Positions 33,573 to 43,100 of a stretch of 59,047 bases of DNA are shown here, one piece after another. A program made the position numbers and the translations under genes. How positions within the stretch are numbered: the stretch's first letter is position 1; the number at the start of each line of letters is the position of its first letter. The stretch covers positions 1 through 59,047 of the forward strand of contig JQKK01000024.1 of the NCBI GenBank assembly GCA_000746015.1. Reading direction: 5' to 3'. Under the pieces are notes generated by a model. It searched no databases and had not been told where the DNA came from. It worked only from the letters and a program-made list of their open reading frames with translations. Source of the DNA: Lachnospiraceae bacterium MA2020 (GTDB taxonomy: Bacteria > Bacillota > Clostridia > Lachnospirales > Lachnospiraceae).

Positions 33573-34166
33573 TCAATCTATAAAACGAATTTGTAGACAA
33601 TCGAAAAAATCTGTTATTTTCCAATCAAAAACACCGTAATCTGGAGGAATATGAACATCTGTTATTTCAGCATTACGGTTATAATAAGCTTTAATGTCAT
33701 AAAAACAATCAATTTCGGAACGTCTTATACATGCATATTCAAAATCATCACCATCTGAATTCTTTAGATCTGATAGTAGCTGTCGATAGCATTTATCATA
33801 AGAAGAACAAGGCATAGAATCATCAAAACTATCCTTGCATTTTTCATATTGAATCATATGTTGGTAAAAGCATTTTGAAGATTTCTCTAAGAACATTTCC
33901 AACGTTTTTTTCTTCATGTATATATAGTCTTTAATTACTTTATGGATGCTTTCGTAAGGCTTATCAAAATGAAAAGAATTGATGCTTTGATCAGGCATGG
34001 TACTTATAATGTCTTCCCATGCTTTGATTTTTTCTTGTAATGTTATACCATGACATTGATTTACAAGCCAGGCAGCTTCTGCTGTAGAAAAAATGTAGCC
34101 TATATCCATTAGATGCTTTCGAATATCTTTTGAATTAACATATTTACATATTTCATGATTTTTCAT
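33573..34166 (-). CDS. hypothetical protein, 197 residues
   Basis: The product starts NHEICKYVNSKDIRKHLMDI with FSTAEAAWLVNQCHGITLQEK (about residues 26-46). I recognise it as a recurring hypothetical in Lachnospiraceae, but I know no function. Cys residues at 115-135 (YEKCKDSF, PCSSYDKCYR) might bind metal. AAAGGACAC precedes the ATG. Its start overlaps the stop of a minus-strand fragment upstream (ATGA). Confidence 0.6.
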   Translation of the reverse strand: MKNHEICKYVNSKDIRKHLMDIGYIFSTAEAAWLVNQCHGITLQEKIKAWEDIISTMPDQSINSFHFDKPYESIHKVIKDYIYMKKKTLEMFLEKSSKCFYQHMIQYEKCKDSFDDSMPCSSYDKCYRQLLSDLKNSDGDDFEYACIRRSEIDCFYDIKAYYNRNAEITDVHIPPDYGVFDWKITDFFDCLQIRFID

Positions 34167-34309
34167 ACTGTGTGTCCTTTCATATATTTATCAATTTTCA
34201 GCTGTTTTAAGATTTCATCATTGATCATATAATCAATATCATTGTAACCTCCGAAAATTATTTGGTATTGTTCTTGATAATTCAATTGTAGGTTATAGGA
34301 TAGACATAA
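34163..34309 (-). pseudogene. C-terminal fragment of an upstream minus-strand gene
   Basis: On the minus strand an open frame after a TAA at 34312-34310 reads LNYQEQYQIIFGGYNDIDYM, then INDEILKQLKIDKYMKGHTV, and stops with a TGA that overlaps the next ATG (ATGA). The composition is coding-like and the overlap is operon-like, but no start exists at its head. GGAGGTTACAATGATATTG inside it could instead be a ribosome binding site for a 21-residue peptide. Family unknown. Confidence 0.35.
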
Positions 34310-34574
34310 TTATGTACATCGAATGATTTATGATAATTGACATGATTTCAATTGGGCGAATCACAGATAAACGTGAGCATTATTTATCAATCTGTCTCCT
34401 CGAGGGTATGGAAAGATTGACTACTAAATTAGATTGTAATAAATTAATAATAACTATATAGTTGTTTAATTCATAATATATGTCTTGATGAAGAAAGAAC
34501 AGGCAAGACATGATAATTTATGCAAAGAGTTTGGATTGGAATGAAAAAGAAGATATGTTTATAGGGGGAAAAGT
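34310..34574. other. intergenic region before the FG-GAP-like lipoprotein gene
   Basis: No gene is visible in this AT-rich stretch. It includes the left end of the divergent arrangement and probably the promoter for the lipoprotein gene, which has GGGGGAAA just before its ATG. I see no strong hairpin terminator. Confidence 0.4.
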
Positions 34575-35489
34575 ATGTTAAAAGGATATTCGAGAAAAGC
34601 AGTATCAATACTTACAGTTTCTTTATTGGTGCTTTTAGCAGGATGTGGAGCATCAAAAAATATTCAGGAAGAAATTGCTGATAGTGAAGTTACTGAGGCA
34701 GTAAGTGATGTTTCAGATGAATCATCATCTGAAGAAACGAGCGAGGCTTATGATTTTTCAGAACCATACCTTGCGGACGTAACGGAAATAGAAAAATCTC
34801 CGTCCTACCTCTGGGAATATGATGGGTATCTGGACGAGTGTGATGGTTATTACTGGCAGGACGAATTTAAGAATTGTGACTATGACGGAGATGGAAAGAT
34901 AGATAGGCTAATGCGCAAATGGATAAGTACAGAACAGATTGCAAGATATACTGTTGAATTTGGAAATGGTAATATCCTAAGCGTTCCGGATTGTTGGGAG
35001 ACGGGATTCCCACATGTGCAGGGTGGAGACCTTGATAAGGACGGTGAAAAAGAGATTTTGATATCGATTTCTTATGATACCGGAACTGATCCATTATCTG
35101 CTGGTGAGTTTTGGCTCTTTGACAAGGCTACAGAATCGGAGTACAAAGAGGTTTCCCTTCCGCTTGCAGATGGTGAAAGTGGAGAAAAAGGTTTCAATAT
35201 AGATTACAAAAAACCAGTGGGAAATACTGTATCTTTTTCGCTTAAGGAAGCTGATTTTTCAATGGATTCCAATTTTGACGATTTTTACATGGATAACTGG
35301 TGGACACAAGAAGCTACTACCGGATTTCGTCCTGTGTATTGGGCAGATGTTTTTGAAGGCGATAATCCTCATGTTCGTTGTTATGTAGAACCTTTCTTGA
35401 AGAGCGGAATAAGTATAGGTTTTGATCTTGTATATGAGAATGGAAAATATGAGATGAAAAATTTTTCGGAAGATAGTCATGAATTCTAA
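34575..35489 (+). CDS. lipoprotein with FG-GAP/VCBS-like calcium-loop repeats
   Basis: The 304-residue product has a lipoprotein signal (VSLLVLLAGC, Cys about 25), then a Ser/Glu linker. It has DYDGDGKIDRL and GGDLDKDGEKEILI (about residues 95-160), the Dx(D/N)xDGxxD loops of FG-GAP/VCBS or EF-hand-like repeats. It is exported, lipid-anchored and probably Ca2+-binding. The function is unknown. GGGGGAAA precedes the ATG. Confidence 0.75.
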   Translation: MLKGYSRKAVSILTVSLLVLLAGCGASKNIQEEIADSEVTEAVSDVSDESSSEETSEAYDFSEPYLADVTEIEKSPSYLWEYDGYLDECDGYYWQDEFKNCDYDGDGKIDRLMRKWISTEQIARYTVEFGNGNILSVPDCWETGFPHVQGGDLDKDGEKEILISISYDTGTDPLSAGEFWLFDKATESEYKEVSLPLADGESGEKGFNIDYKKPVGNTVSFSLKEADFSMDSNFDDFYMDNWWTQEATTGFRPVYWADVFEGDNPHVRCYVEPFLKSGISIGFDLVYENGKYEMKNFSEDSHEF

Positions 35490-35527
35490 GAGAGTGGTTT
35501 GACGTGACATGGGAGAACCAAGAGTAA

Positions 35528-35620
35528 ATGAAAAATAACATATATATGTCCTTAATCATTACATTGATTATAGGATTTATAATTGATGCACTTTATATCG
35601 CAGATGACTTAGGATATTAA
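35528..35620 (+). CDS. possible single-helix membrane peptide, 30 residues
   Basis: The frame MKNNIYMSLIITLIIGFIID… encodes one hydrophobic helix and a short polar end. GGGAGAACCAAGAG upstream could serve as a ribosome binding site. It may be a genuine small membrane protein or the stub of a longer gene. Confidence 0.35.
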   Translation: MKNNIYMSLIITLIIGFIIDALYIADDLGY

Positions 35621-35658
35621 AATGGTACAAAATAAAATCTTGTGCAAGGAGGTTCTAT

Positions 35659-36171
35659 ATGGAGTTTACAGAAGTTATAAAAAAGCGCTACTCATGTAAA
35701 AAGTATGACGGCAGACAGGTTGAGAAAGAGAAAATTGATTCCATCCTTGAAGCAGGAAGACTTGCACCTACTGCAAAGAACCTGCAGGAGCAGCATATTT
35801 ATGTGATTCAGTCAGATAAACTTCTGACTAAGATTGATGAAATAACACCATGTAGATATGGTGCACCTACAGTACTTGTAGTTGCGTTTGACAAGAACAA
35901 CGTGTTTACTTATCCTGGCGGAAAGAGGGATTCAGGTGTTGAAGATGCGGCTATTGTTGCCACACACTTAACCCTTGCGGCTGCGAATGAAGGTGTGGAC
36001 AGCTGTTGGCTGAATTTCTTTGATCCAGATAAGGCAGCAGAAGTACTTGGACTTCCGGAAAATGAAGAGATTCTCATGATTCTTGACCTTGGTTATGCTG
36101 CAGAGGGCGCAGGACCGCTTGAAAACCATAATTCAAGGAAACCTCTGTCAGAGACTGTGACATATTTATAA
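35659..36171 (+). CDS. nitroreductase-family protein
   Basis: The 170-residue product starts MEFTEVIKKRYSCKKYDGRQ, with RYSCKKYD as the FMN-binding RxSxRxF-type motif. It continues with GRLAPTAKNLQEQHIYVI (residues 32-49) and GVEDAAIVATHLTLAAANEGVDSCWL. This is the short FMN-dependent nitroreductase type, which reduces nitro groups or quinones with NAD(P)H. AAGGAGG precedes the ATG. The gene is complete, but an SDR remnant follows directly. Confidence 0.88.
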   Translation: MEFTEVIKKRYSCKKYDGRQVEKEKIDSILEAGRLAPTAKNLQEQHIYVIQSDKLLTKIDEITPCRYGAPTVLVVAFDKNNVFTYPGGKRDSGVEDAAIVATHLTLAAANEGVDSCWLNFFDPDKAAEVLGLPENEEILMILDLGYAAEGAGPLENHNSRKPLSETVTYL

Positions 36172-36227
36172 TTTGCAACACGGGGGTACATAGTACGGAT
36201 ATGTTTTTTACGGTCGAAAGGAAAAAG

Positions 36228-36338
36228 CTCTGCTCTGATAAAGCGGGATTTATAACCGGAAAAAATATCTGTATTGACGGTGGAATGACAAAACAGATGA
36301 TTTATCATGGCGAACATGGATGGAAGTATGAAAAATAA
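36228..36338 (+). pseudogene. C-terminal remnant of a short-chain dehydrogenase
   Basis: The frame reads LCSDKAGFITGKNICIDGGM, then TKQMIYHGEHGWKYEK, and stops. This is the typical end of SDR oxidoreductases (LxSDxAxFITGxxxxxDGGxT). The N-terminal 200 or more residues, including the Rossmann cofactor site and the YxxxK catalytic site, are gone. The remnant lies between the nitroreductase and SGNH genes. Confidence 0.7.
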
Positions 36339-36353
36339 CATAGTGGGGATATT

Positions 36354-37046
36354 ATGAAAATATTATTTATTGGCAACAGTCATACATATATGAACGATAT
36401 GCCGGAACTTGTAAGGCAAATGATAGAAAAAGCTACCGGAGATAGATGCGAGATATTTATGCTGGCATACTCCGGACGTTCTTTGAAATGGCATATTGAA
36501 GAAGAATACTTTTCTGTCAGGTTTAATGTTTTACATGGGAGATATGACTACTGTGTTATACAGGAGCAGGCACATCCAATGCCACCAAAAGAGGATACTT
36601 CTAATAGTATAGAACGGATTGTTAATCTGTGTAATCAAGCTAATACTATCCCGATTATATTTGAAACTTGGGCTGAAAAATCGAAACCTGAAAATCAGTC
36701 TGAAATGAATCACAGATATCGGAATATTTCAAAAGAATTGAGAGTAAAATTAGCTCCTATAGGTGAGGTTTGGTGCAGAGTGGATTCTGGTATAAAAGAC
36801 TTACAAGATGCAGATCTGTATTTTAGAGATGGCGCTCATGCCTCTTATATTGGAGATTATCTCATTGCAATGGTTATAACAAAGACAATAACAGGAAAGC
36901 TACCACAGGAGAATTATGTTACATCACTTGACTTTACTGTTCCGGAAGTGTTTCAGCCGGTAAAAGAATGTGTTTCGGATGAAATTATCCAAATACCTTG
37001 TGAGATAACAGAAATAATACGAAAACATGTAAGTGAAACGGAATAA
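36354..37046 (+). CDS. SGNH/GDSL-type hydrolase
   Basis: The 230-residue product begins KILFIGNSHTYMNDMP (block I GNSH, nucleophile Ser9). A block V Asp-His lies at DLYFRDGAHASYIGDYLIA (about residues 161-179). A Gln/Asn block near DYCVIQEQAHPM supports the fold. The family hydrolyses esters of lipids or carbohydrates. No signal peptide is present, so it should act in the cytosol. GTGGGGAT precedes the ATG. Confidence 0.82.
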   Translation: MKILFIGNSHTYMNDMPELVRQMIEKATGDRCEIFMLAYSGRSLKWHIEEEYFSVRFNVLHGRYDYCVIQEQAHPMPPKEDTSNSIERIVNLCNQANTIPIIFETWAEKSKPENQSEMNHRYRNISKELRVKLAPIGEVWCRVDSGIKDLQDADLYFRDGAHASYIGDYLIAMVITKTITGKLPQENYVTSLDFTVPEVFQPVKECVSDEIIQIPCEITEIIRKHVSETE

Positions 37047-37161
37047 TAGAATATTAACACAGCGACAGGATCAGTTTATATATCTCTTTTGAGATGTAGA
37101 AGCTGCTCCTTTTGTGTTTAAAAAACTTTCGGGCTCTGCACCTTTTTGTATTTTAAACAAT

Positions 37162-37190
37162 CTGACAGTACAAAGTTATTGTGTTAAAAT
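37162..37190 (+). promoter_or_regulatory. probable promoter for the mazG remnant
   Basis: CTGACA (37162-37167) and TAAAAT (37185-37190) are separated by 17 bases, 42 bases before the mazG-like start. A working promoter here would still transcribe the broken genes. Confidence 0.5.
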
Positions 37191-37231
37191 GGTTATGGTC
37201 AGATACGTGTTTAATAGTGAGGAGAGTAGTA

Positions 37232-37490
37232 ATGGCTGAAATTGACAGACTTAAAACAATTGTCGAGAAACTGAGGAGTGAAAATGGCTGTGCATGGGAT
37301 AGAGCGCAGACACCCGCATGTTTTTGCCGGTGTAAAATACAGCTCTGAGGAAGAACTGCATTCTGCATGGCTCGAAATCAAAAAGGAAGAGAAAAAAGGG
37401 AGAGAATGGGAAGATGATTATCTTGAGGATGCGATGAATGAGGCATCAGAGCTTATAAATAAGGCAAAAAACCGTAAGGGATTTAAGTGA
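37232..37490 (+). pseudogene. mazG-like gene with an internal, frame-breaking deletion
   Basis: The first frame (37232-37348) reads RLKTIVEKLRSENGCAWDRA and then goes out of frame. This is the exact start of MazG nucleotide pyrophosphohydrolases. The +1-shifted frame from about 37308 reads RRHPHVFAGVKYSSEEELHS, then EEKKGREWEDDYLEDAMNEA and ends KAKNRKGFK, as MazG C-terminal parts do. The catalytic ExxE…ExxD helices between them are missing. A deletion therefore joined CAWDRAQT directly to RRHPHV. The ribosome binding site GAGGAG and promoter are intact. Confidence 0.8.
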
Positions 37491-37504
37491 AGAGGTAATA
37501 AAAG

Positions 37505-37702
37505 ATGGCAAAATTATACTTCAGATATGGCGCGATGGGTTCGTCAAAGACCGCAAACGCTCTCATGGTTCATTATAATTATATTGAACGTGGCAGTAAT
37601 GCTGTATTGTTGAAACCAATGCTTGAAAATCGCGATGGCGAGAAAATCATAAAATCCAGAATAGGCTTAGAGTCGGAATGCAGTTTTTTAAGTGAATCTT
37701 AG
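37505..37702 (+). pseudogene. tdk: truncated thymidine kinase
   Basis: The 65-residue frame MAKLYFRYGAMGSSKTANAL, then HYNYIERGSNAVLLKPMLENR, RIGLESEC and a stop is the N-terminal third of a type II thymidine kinase (usually about 190 residues). The P-loop GAMGSSKT is present, while the lid, zinc ribbon and thymidine pocket are gone. Ribosome binding site GAGGTAATAAAAG is intact, so a useless peptide may still be made. Confidence 0.8.
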
Positions 37703-37820
37703 AATAATACAGTATTGAATCTAGCATTTTAGAGGTGAAGGAGAACAGTTTATATGATGGTGTGATTATCATACATAGGAGCTGCTTCGCTGAGCCAGAA
37801 ATACATAAAAAGGAGAAGAA

Positions 37821-38597
37821 ATGAGCAGAACAAGAGAGGAAGTTATAGACGAGCTGACCCTTGCGTTGTTATATCTGACACGTTTTAATGACAGCGAAGG
37901 CAGTCCGTTTAATGAGATGGCATGGAAAAACTATGATTTTGACGCCATAGACCGACTTGATAAAGAAGATCTGATTATTGACCCGAAGCGCAGAAGGGAC
38001 GGTGCTTATAAATATGCTTATCTGACAGAGAAGGGAAGGGAAAAAGCAAGGAAACTTCTTGAAAAATATGACGTGGAAGATTATCCGCTCTATGAGAGAT
38101 TTGATTTCAGAACAGTAAAACCGGAAGAAGCAGAAGCTGTTGCAAAAATTGAGCAGATATGCTTTCCACCTAATGAAGCATGTACACCGGAGCGTATAAA
38201 AGAAAGGATAGATGTGGCATCTGATCTTTTTCTTGTTGCAATCGATCGCGAGAATGATGGCAAAATAGCCGGATTCTTAAATGGAATTGCAACAGATGAA
38301 TATGCATTCCGTGACGAATTCTTTACAGATGCCGGACTTCATAAAGATTATGGTAAGAACGTTATGATTCTTGGACTTGATGTTCTCCCGGAGTATCGTA
38401 AGCAGGGACTTGGAAGAGAACTGGTTTATAACTATTGCCGAAAGGAACAGGCAAGGGGACGTAAGAGGCTTGTTCTAACCTGCCTTCAAAATAAGGTGAA
38501 GATGTACACGAAGTTTGGCTTCATTGACAGAGGTGAGGCTGACTCAACATGGGGCGGAGAAAAATGGCATGAGATGGATATCACACTGAATATTTGA
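37821..38597 (+). CDS. DUF6429-like winged-helix domain fused to a GNAT acetyltransferase
   Basis: Residues 1-85 (VIDELTLALLYLTRFNDSEG, AWKNYDFDAIDRLDKEDLI, YAYLTEKGREKARKLL) form a DUF6429-like winged-helix domain. Residues 92-258 are GNAT: FRTVKPEEAEAVAKIEQICF, FLVAIDRENDGKIAGFL, LGLDVLPEYRKQGLGRELV (acetyl-CoA loop Q/RxxGxG), CLQNKVKMYTKFGF. The fusion suggests acetylation of a partner selected by the N-domain. AAAAGGAGAAG precedes the ATG. The gene is complete. Confidence 0.85.
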   Translation: MSRTREEVIDELTLALLYLTRFNDSEGSPFNEMAWKNYDFDAIDRLDKEDLIIDPKRRRDGAYKYAYLTEKGREKARKLLEKYDVEDYPLYERFDFRTVKPEEAEAVAKIEQICFPPNEACTPERIKERIDVASDLFLVAIDRENDGKIAGFLNGIATDEYAFRDEFFTDAGLHKDYGKNVMILGLDVLPEYRKQGLGRELVYNYCRKEQARGRKRLVLTCLQNKVKMYTKFGFIDRGEADSTWGGEKWHEMDITLNI

Positions 38598-38600
38598 GCT

Positions 38601-38705
38601 TTGGGAAATATACGGGATCCATTGTTTGAATACCTTGAGGATAATTTTGGCAAGGTGAGAATTCTTGAGGAGAGGACAGGCGGAACACGTTATGTATATT
38701 GGTGA
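38601..38705 (+). pseudogene. C-terminal gene fragment, family unknown
   Basis: Directly after the GNAT stop, the same frame continues as GNIRDPLFEYLEDNFGKVRI, then EERTGGTRYVYW and a stop. It has a conserved-looking C-terminal end but no start codon other than TTG. It is probably the tail of a deleted gene. I do not recognise it with confidence. Confidence 0.35.
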
Positions 38706-38759
38706 AGTTGTAACAATTTTATGAGAATGTAATCAACATTGTGTTAGGATGGATTGACT

Positions 38760-39878
38760 ATGGCAATATGGAATCCTTGGCACGGCTGTCAGAAAATCAG
38801 TCCTGGCTGTGCCAATTGCTATGTTTACAGGCGGGACGAAAGCATTGGAAAAGATGCTTCAATAGTGACTAAGACCGGTGATTATGGTTTACCGCTAAAA
38901 AAGAATCGGCAAGGTGATTACAAGCTGACATCTGCTGATGGAATCATTTTTACATGTATGACTTCAGATTTCTTTTTGGACGAAGCTGACGATTGGAGGG
39001 AAGGATGCTGGGATATGATCCGGCAGAGAAAAGACCTTCACTTTCATATTATAACCAAGCGAATTGACAGATTTTCTCAGTGTATTCCAGCAGACTGGAA
39101 CGATGGATGGGATCATGTAACTATATGCAGTACATGTGAGAACCAGGATCGAGCAGATTACAGGCTTCCGATACTGATCAATCTTCCAATAAAGCATCGT
39201 GAGGTCATTTCTGAGCCTATGCTTGAAGAGATTTATATTGAAAAGTATTTGGCTACAGGAATGATTGAGCATGTGACATGTGGAGGAGAGTCGGGAGAAA
39301 AGGCAAGACCATGTGAATTCAAATGGATACAGGAAGTACGAAGACAGTGTATTCGATGCGGGGTGTCTTTTACATTTAAGCAAACAGGAGCAGTTTTCGT
39401 TAAGGATGATAAAACATACCATATTGAGAGAAAATTCCAATTGGAGCAGGCGAGAAAATCCGGGTATAGCTATGTTCCCGGAATGGGGATGGCAAATCTA
39501 ATATCCTATAAATTACCTGATAGGAAAGAACTATTTGATGGACTTTCGCGTTCGAAATTCAGAAGCAGGTTCCATCTTTCAAATAAAGAAAAGGCTTATA
39601 TTTATGAAAAGAGTATAGAAGAAATTAGAAAACACGCTGAAGATTTTGTTGCAAAACGGTTGTCGCCTGAAAATCCTGATAATGATGGGAAGCAAACGCC
39701 CATGCGAGGACATCCGGTATTTGTAGCGCAGCATGCCACAGCCTGCTGTTGTAGAGGATGTTTGGAAAAATGGCATCACATACCTGCGGGTAAAGTGCTC
39801 AATAGGGAAGAACAGGAATATGTAGTGGATGTTCTTATGGAGTGGATAAAAAGAGAGATTAAGAGTATTGATAAATAA
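38760..39878 (+). CDS. DUF5131-DUF4186 fusion protein
   Basis: The first 240 of 372 residues are DUF5131 (phage Gp37/68-like): WNPWHGCQKISPGCANCYVY with three Cys in a radical-SAM-like spacing, FTCMTSDFF, HFHIITKR, HVTCGGESGEKARPCEFKWI and FKQTG. The last 115 are DUF4186: SKFRSRFHLSNKEKAYI, GHPVFVAQHATACCCRGCLE, KWHHIPAGKVL. DUF5131 proteins may be Fe-S enzymes related to the spore photoproduct/radical SAM fold; DUF4186 function is unknown. I start at ATG 38760, with TTAGGATGG upstream, over TTG 38754. Confidence 0.85.
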   Translation: MAIWNPWHGCQKISPGCANCYVYRRDESIGKDASIVTKTGDYGLPLKKNRQGDYKLTSADGIIFTCMTSDFFLDEADDWREGCWDMIRQRKDLHFHIITKRIDRFSQCIPADWNDGWDHVTICSTCENQDRADYRLPILINLPIKHREVISEPMLEEIYIEKYLATGMIEHVTCGGESGEKARPCEFKWIQEVRRQCIRCGVSFTFKQTGAVFVKDDKTYHIERKFQLEQARKSGYSYVPGMGMANLISYKLPDRKELFDGLSRSKFRSRFHLSNKEKAYIYEKSIEEIRKHAEDFVAKRLSPENPDNDGKQTPMRGHPVFVAQHATACCCRGCLEKWHHIPAGKVLNREEQEYVVDVLMEWIKREIKSIDK

Positions 39879-40102
39879 GGAAAATAGGAATAAGCATGTC
39901 GGAATAGCATTATATGAACCATACAGCTTATTGAAGCCATAATTTTTCCTTTGTCACTAATAAAAAAACAAATTTGTTCTATCCGGCATATCCATATAAA
40001 AACAATAATTGTACAAAAAAATGTCATTAATTACTAGTATTATTATGAAAAAATGCGATAATAGTATTAGATAATAATAACAGTTTCGTTAAGGGGATTT
40101 TT

Positions 40103-43100
40103 ATGTATTCACGTCAAGACGTATCATTCAATTTACAACCACACTGCGTAGTAGGTATCGGAGCCTCAGCCGGAGGACTTGAAGCACTTCAGCAGTTTTT
40201 AACATTTCTCCCATCCAATACAGGCATGGCATTTGTCATAATCCAACATCTTGCGCCAAACCATAAAAGTATGCTGGTTGATATTTTAGGCAAATACAAT
40301 TCCATGCCTATCAAAGAGATTGAAGACGGAATGCGAATTGAGAGAAATCATATTTATATGATTCCTCCAAAGTATAATGTAGAGATACAGAACGGCATAT
40401 TAAAATTAAAGATACAGAATCCGCAGGAAATAAGCCATCCTATCGATGTCTTCTTCCGCTCTCTTGCTCATGCTTACGAAAATCATGCTGTCGCTGTTAT
40501 CCTTTCCGGTACAGGATCTGACGGAACAAACGGTATCAGGGCTATCAAAGAGCAAAACGGCATGATCATCGTTCAGTCTCCGGAATCGGCAAAATTTGAC
40601 GGCATGCCAAGAAATGCCATTACCACCGGATTTGTTGATCTTATGTTAAAACCGGACTCTATTGCAAAGGAGCTTGTGCATATTTCAAAATCCGTAATTG
40701 ATGCGGAAGCCCAGCTTGGCACAACGGATGATGACCTTTTATCAAAGGTATTTTCCATTCTGAAGAACGTTACTAATATTAATTATGCATATTATAAGCA
40801 GTCAACAATCCTCAGACGTATTGAAAGACGACTCGTTGTAACACACAACAGAGATCTGCGTGAATACGTAGACTATATGATCAGCAATCCTGAAGAGGCC
40901 AAACTTCTGGCAAAGGAAGTTCTTATAGGTGTTACATCATTTTTCCGCGATCCCGACTATTTTGAGGTACTCAAGGAAAATGTCGTCAAAAAACTTGTTG
41001 TCTCCTCACATCCGGATGATGAACTCCGTATATGGGTTGCCGGCTGTTCGACCGGTGAAGAAGCCTATTCCGTTGCAATTCTTTTTGCCGAAGCAATGGA
41101 AGAGCTTAGTCTCCACAGGGACGTAAAAATCTTTGCTACAGATCTTGATTCCGACTCGATTGGTACCGCTGTTCGTGGAGTCTACGGCAACAATATAATC
41201 GAGGATGTATCTGTTGCACGTCTTTCTAAGTTCTTTACCAGAAAAGGCAACAAATATGTCATACACCACGATATCAGAAAAATGATAATATTCGCACAGC
41301 ATAACGTTTTTCAGGATCCTCCTTTTGGTAAACTGGATCTCATCTGCTGCCGAAATGTACTCATATATTTCCAGCCGGTATTGCAGCGTAATCTTTTTGC
41401 GATCTTCCATATGGCACTGTCTGACCGTGGATATCTTTTCCTTGGACGTTCAGAGTCTGTGATTGATTATGCCGATGTATTCAGGGTAATCTGCGCTGAT
41501 GAGAAGATCTTCCTGCATCATGCCGAAGGACATGCTCCTGCCCATGAACAACTTTCTTATTCCATGAGTAATGTTGATACTCCTCTCGAGCCGATAAACG
41601 TATCATACTATGATGATGATGAACCTATCAATTACAAGGCCCACGAGCTCGATACATCCGTTCTGGAGTCACTAATGCCGGCTACCGTACTTGTCAACGA
41701 TAAAAATGAACTTGTCAGAAGTTATGGAGACTGCTCAAAGCTTATTTCAATGCCTTCCGGACAGGTAACACTTGATATATTCCAGCTCATTCGAAATGAC
41801 ATGAAGATTGCGCTCTCTACTGCACTTAAAGAGTGCAGAATGAGTGAAAACCGCAAAGCCTACTCGGATGTTCCTGTCGAGATCAACGGAAAACCCGAAT
41901 TTATTTCGATCGTTGCCAATCCAATCAATGACAATCACGGTCAGAAAACAGATTTCACTGCGATATCCTTTATAAGAGGACAACAGGAATTCAATATCGA
42001 TATGGAGAAATATCAGGTCGATATTGCCGCAACACACAGAATTTCCGACCTTGAATATGAGCTCAAGATGACCAAGAATTCACTCCGACAGACCGTTACA
42101 GAGCTTGAGTCAACAAACGCAGAGCTTCAGGCAGCAAACGAAGAACTGCTGACAGCAAATGAAGAACTTCAGTCAAGCAACGAAGAACTTCAGTCAGTCA
42201 ATGAAGAGCTCTATACAGTCAACTCCGAGTATCAGACCAAGGTTACGGAACTTGCTATTGCAAATAACGATATGGCAAACTTCCTTTCATCGACTCTTGT
42301 CGGAATACTGATGGTCGATAAGGATCTCAATATACGCAAATACACCGAATATATTTCCGATGAATTCAGCGTTGCTGATCAGGATGTGGGACGATCTATC
42401 AGATATATCGGTTTTAACTTCACAACGATCGATCTAATATCTTTATGTAAAAAGGTACTTGATACTATAGAACCCGTAGAGAAAAGATGTGCCTCCATCT
42501 CAGGAAAGACATATCTCATCAGGATAGCACCTTATCATGAATTAAATGTTATTGATGACCCCGAGGAGGGAAGCCGTACCAGAAAACGTGAGCTAAAAGG
42601 TCTTGTACTTACATTTGTCGATACTACAAAACAGATCGACGATCAGGAACAGATTGACGAGATAGGTAAAGCTCTTCGCGCTGCTGTACAATCCAGTCGT
42701 GAGAAAGAATCATTCCTTTCACAGATGTCTCACGATATGAGAACACCACTTACTGCGATATTTGGTCTCACTCAGTTGTCACTGGAAGAAAAAGGTATTC
42801 CTGATACAGTGAAAGATAATCTTGAAAAGGTGCTCACATCGAGCAGATATCTTCTGTCTCTCATAGAGGAAATACTTGAGACAAGCAAGATCAATGCCGG
42901 CAAAATAACCTCAATCTGCTCTCCTGTTAATGAAGAAAACGTTATTCGCTCGATTTCAACTATAATCCGGGAGCAGTCTAAAAGTGCAAACCTGCACTTT
43001 GAAAGCACGATAACGGGTTCCTGTGATAAGTGTGTCCTGATGGATGTCAAGCACGTTGAACGATCTCTGTTGAACCTGCTTTCAAACAGTATTAAATTTA

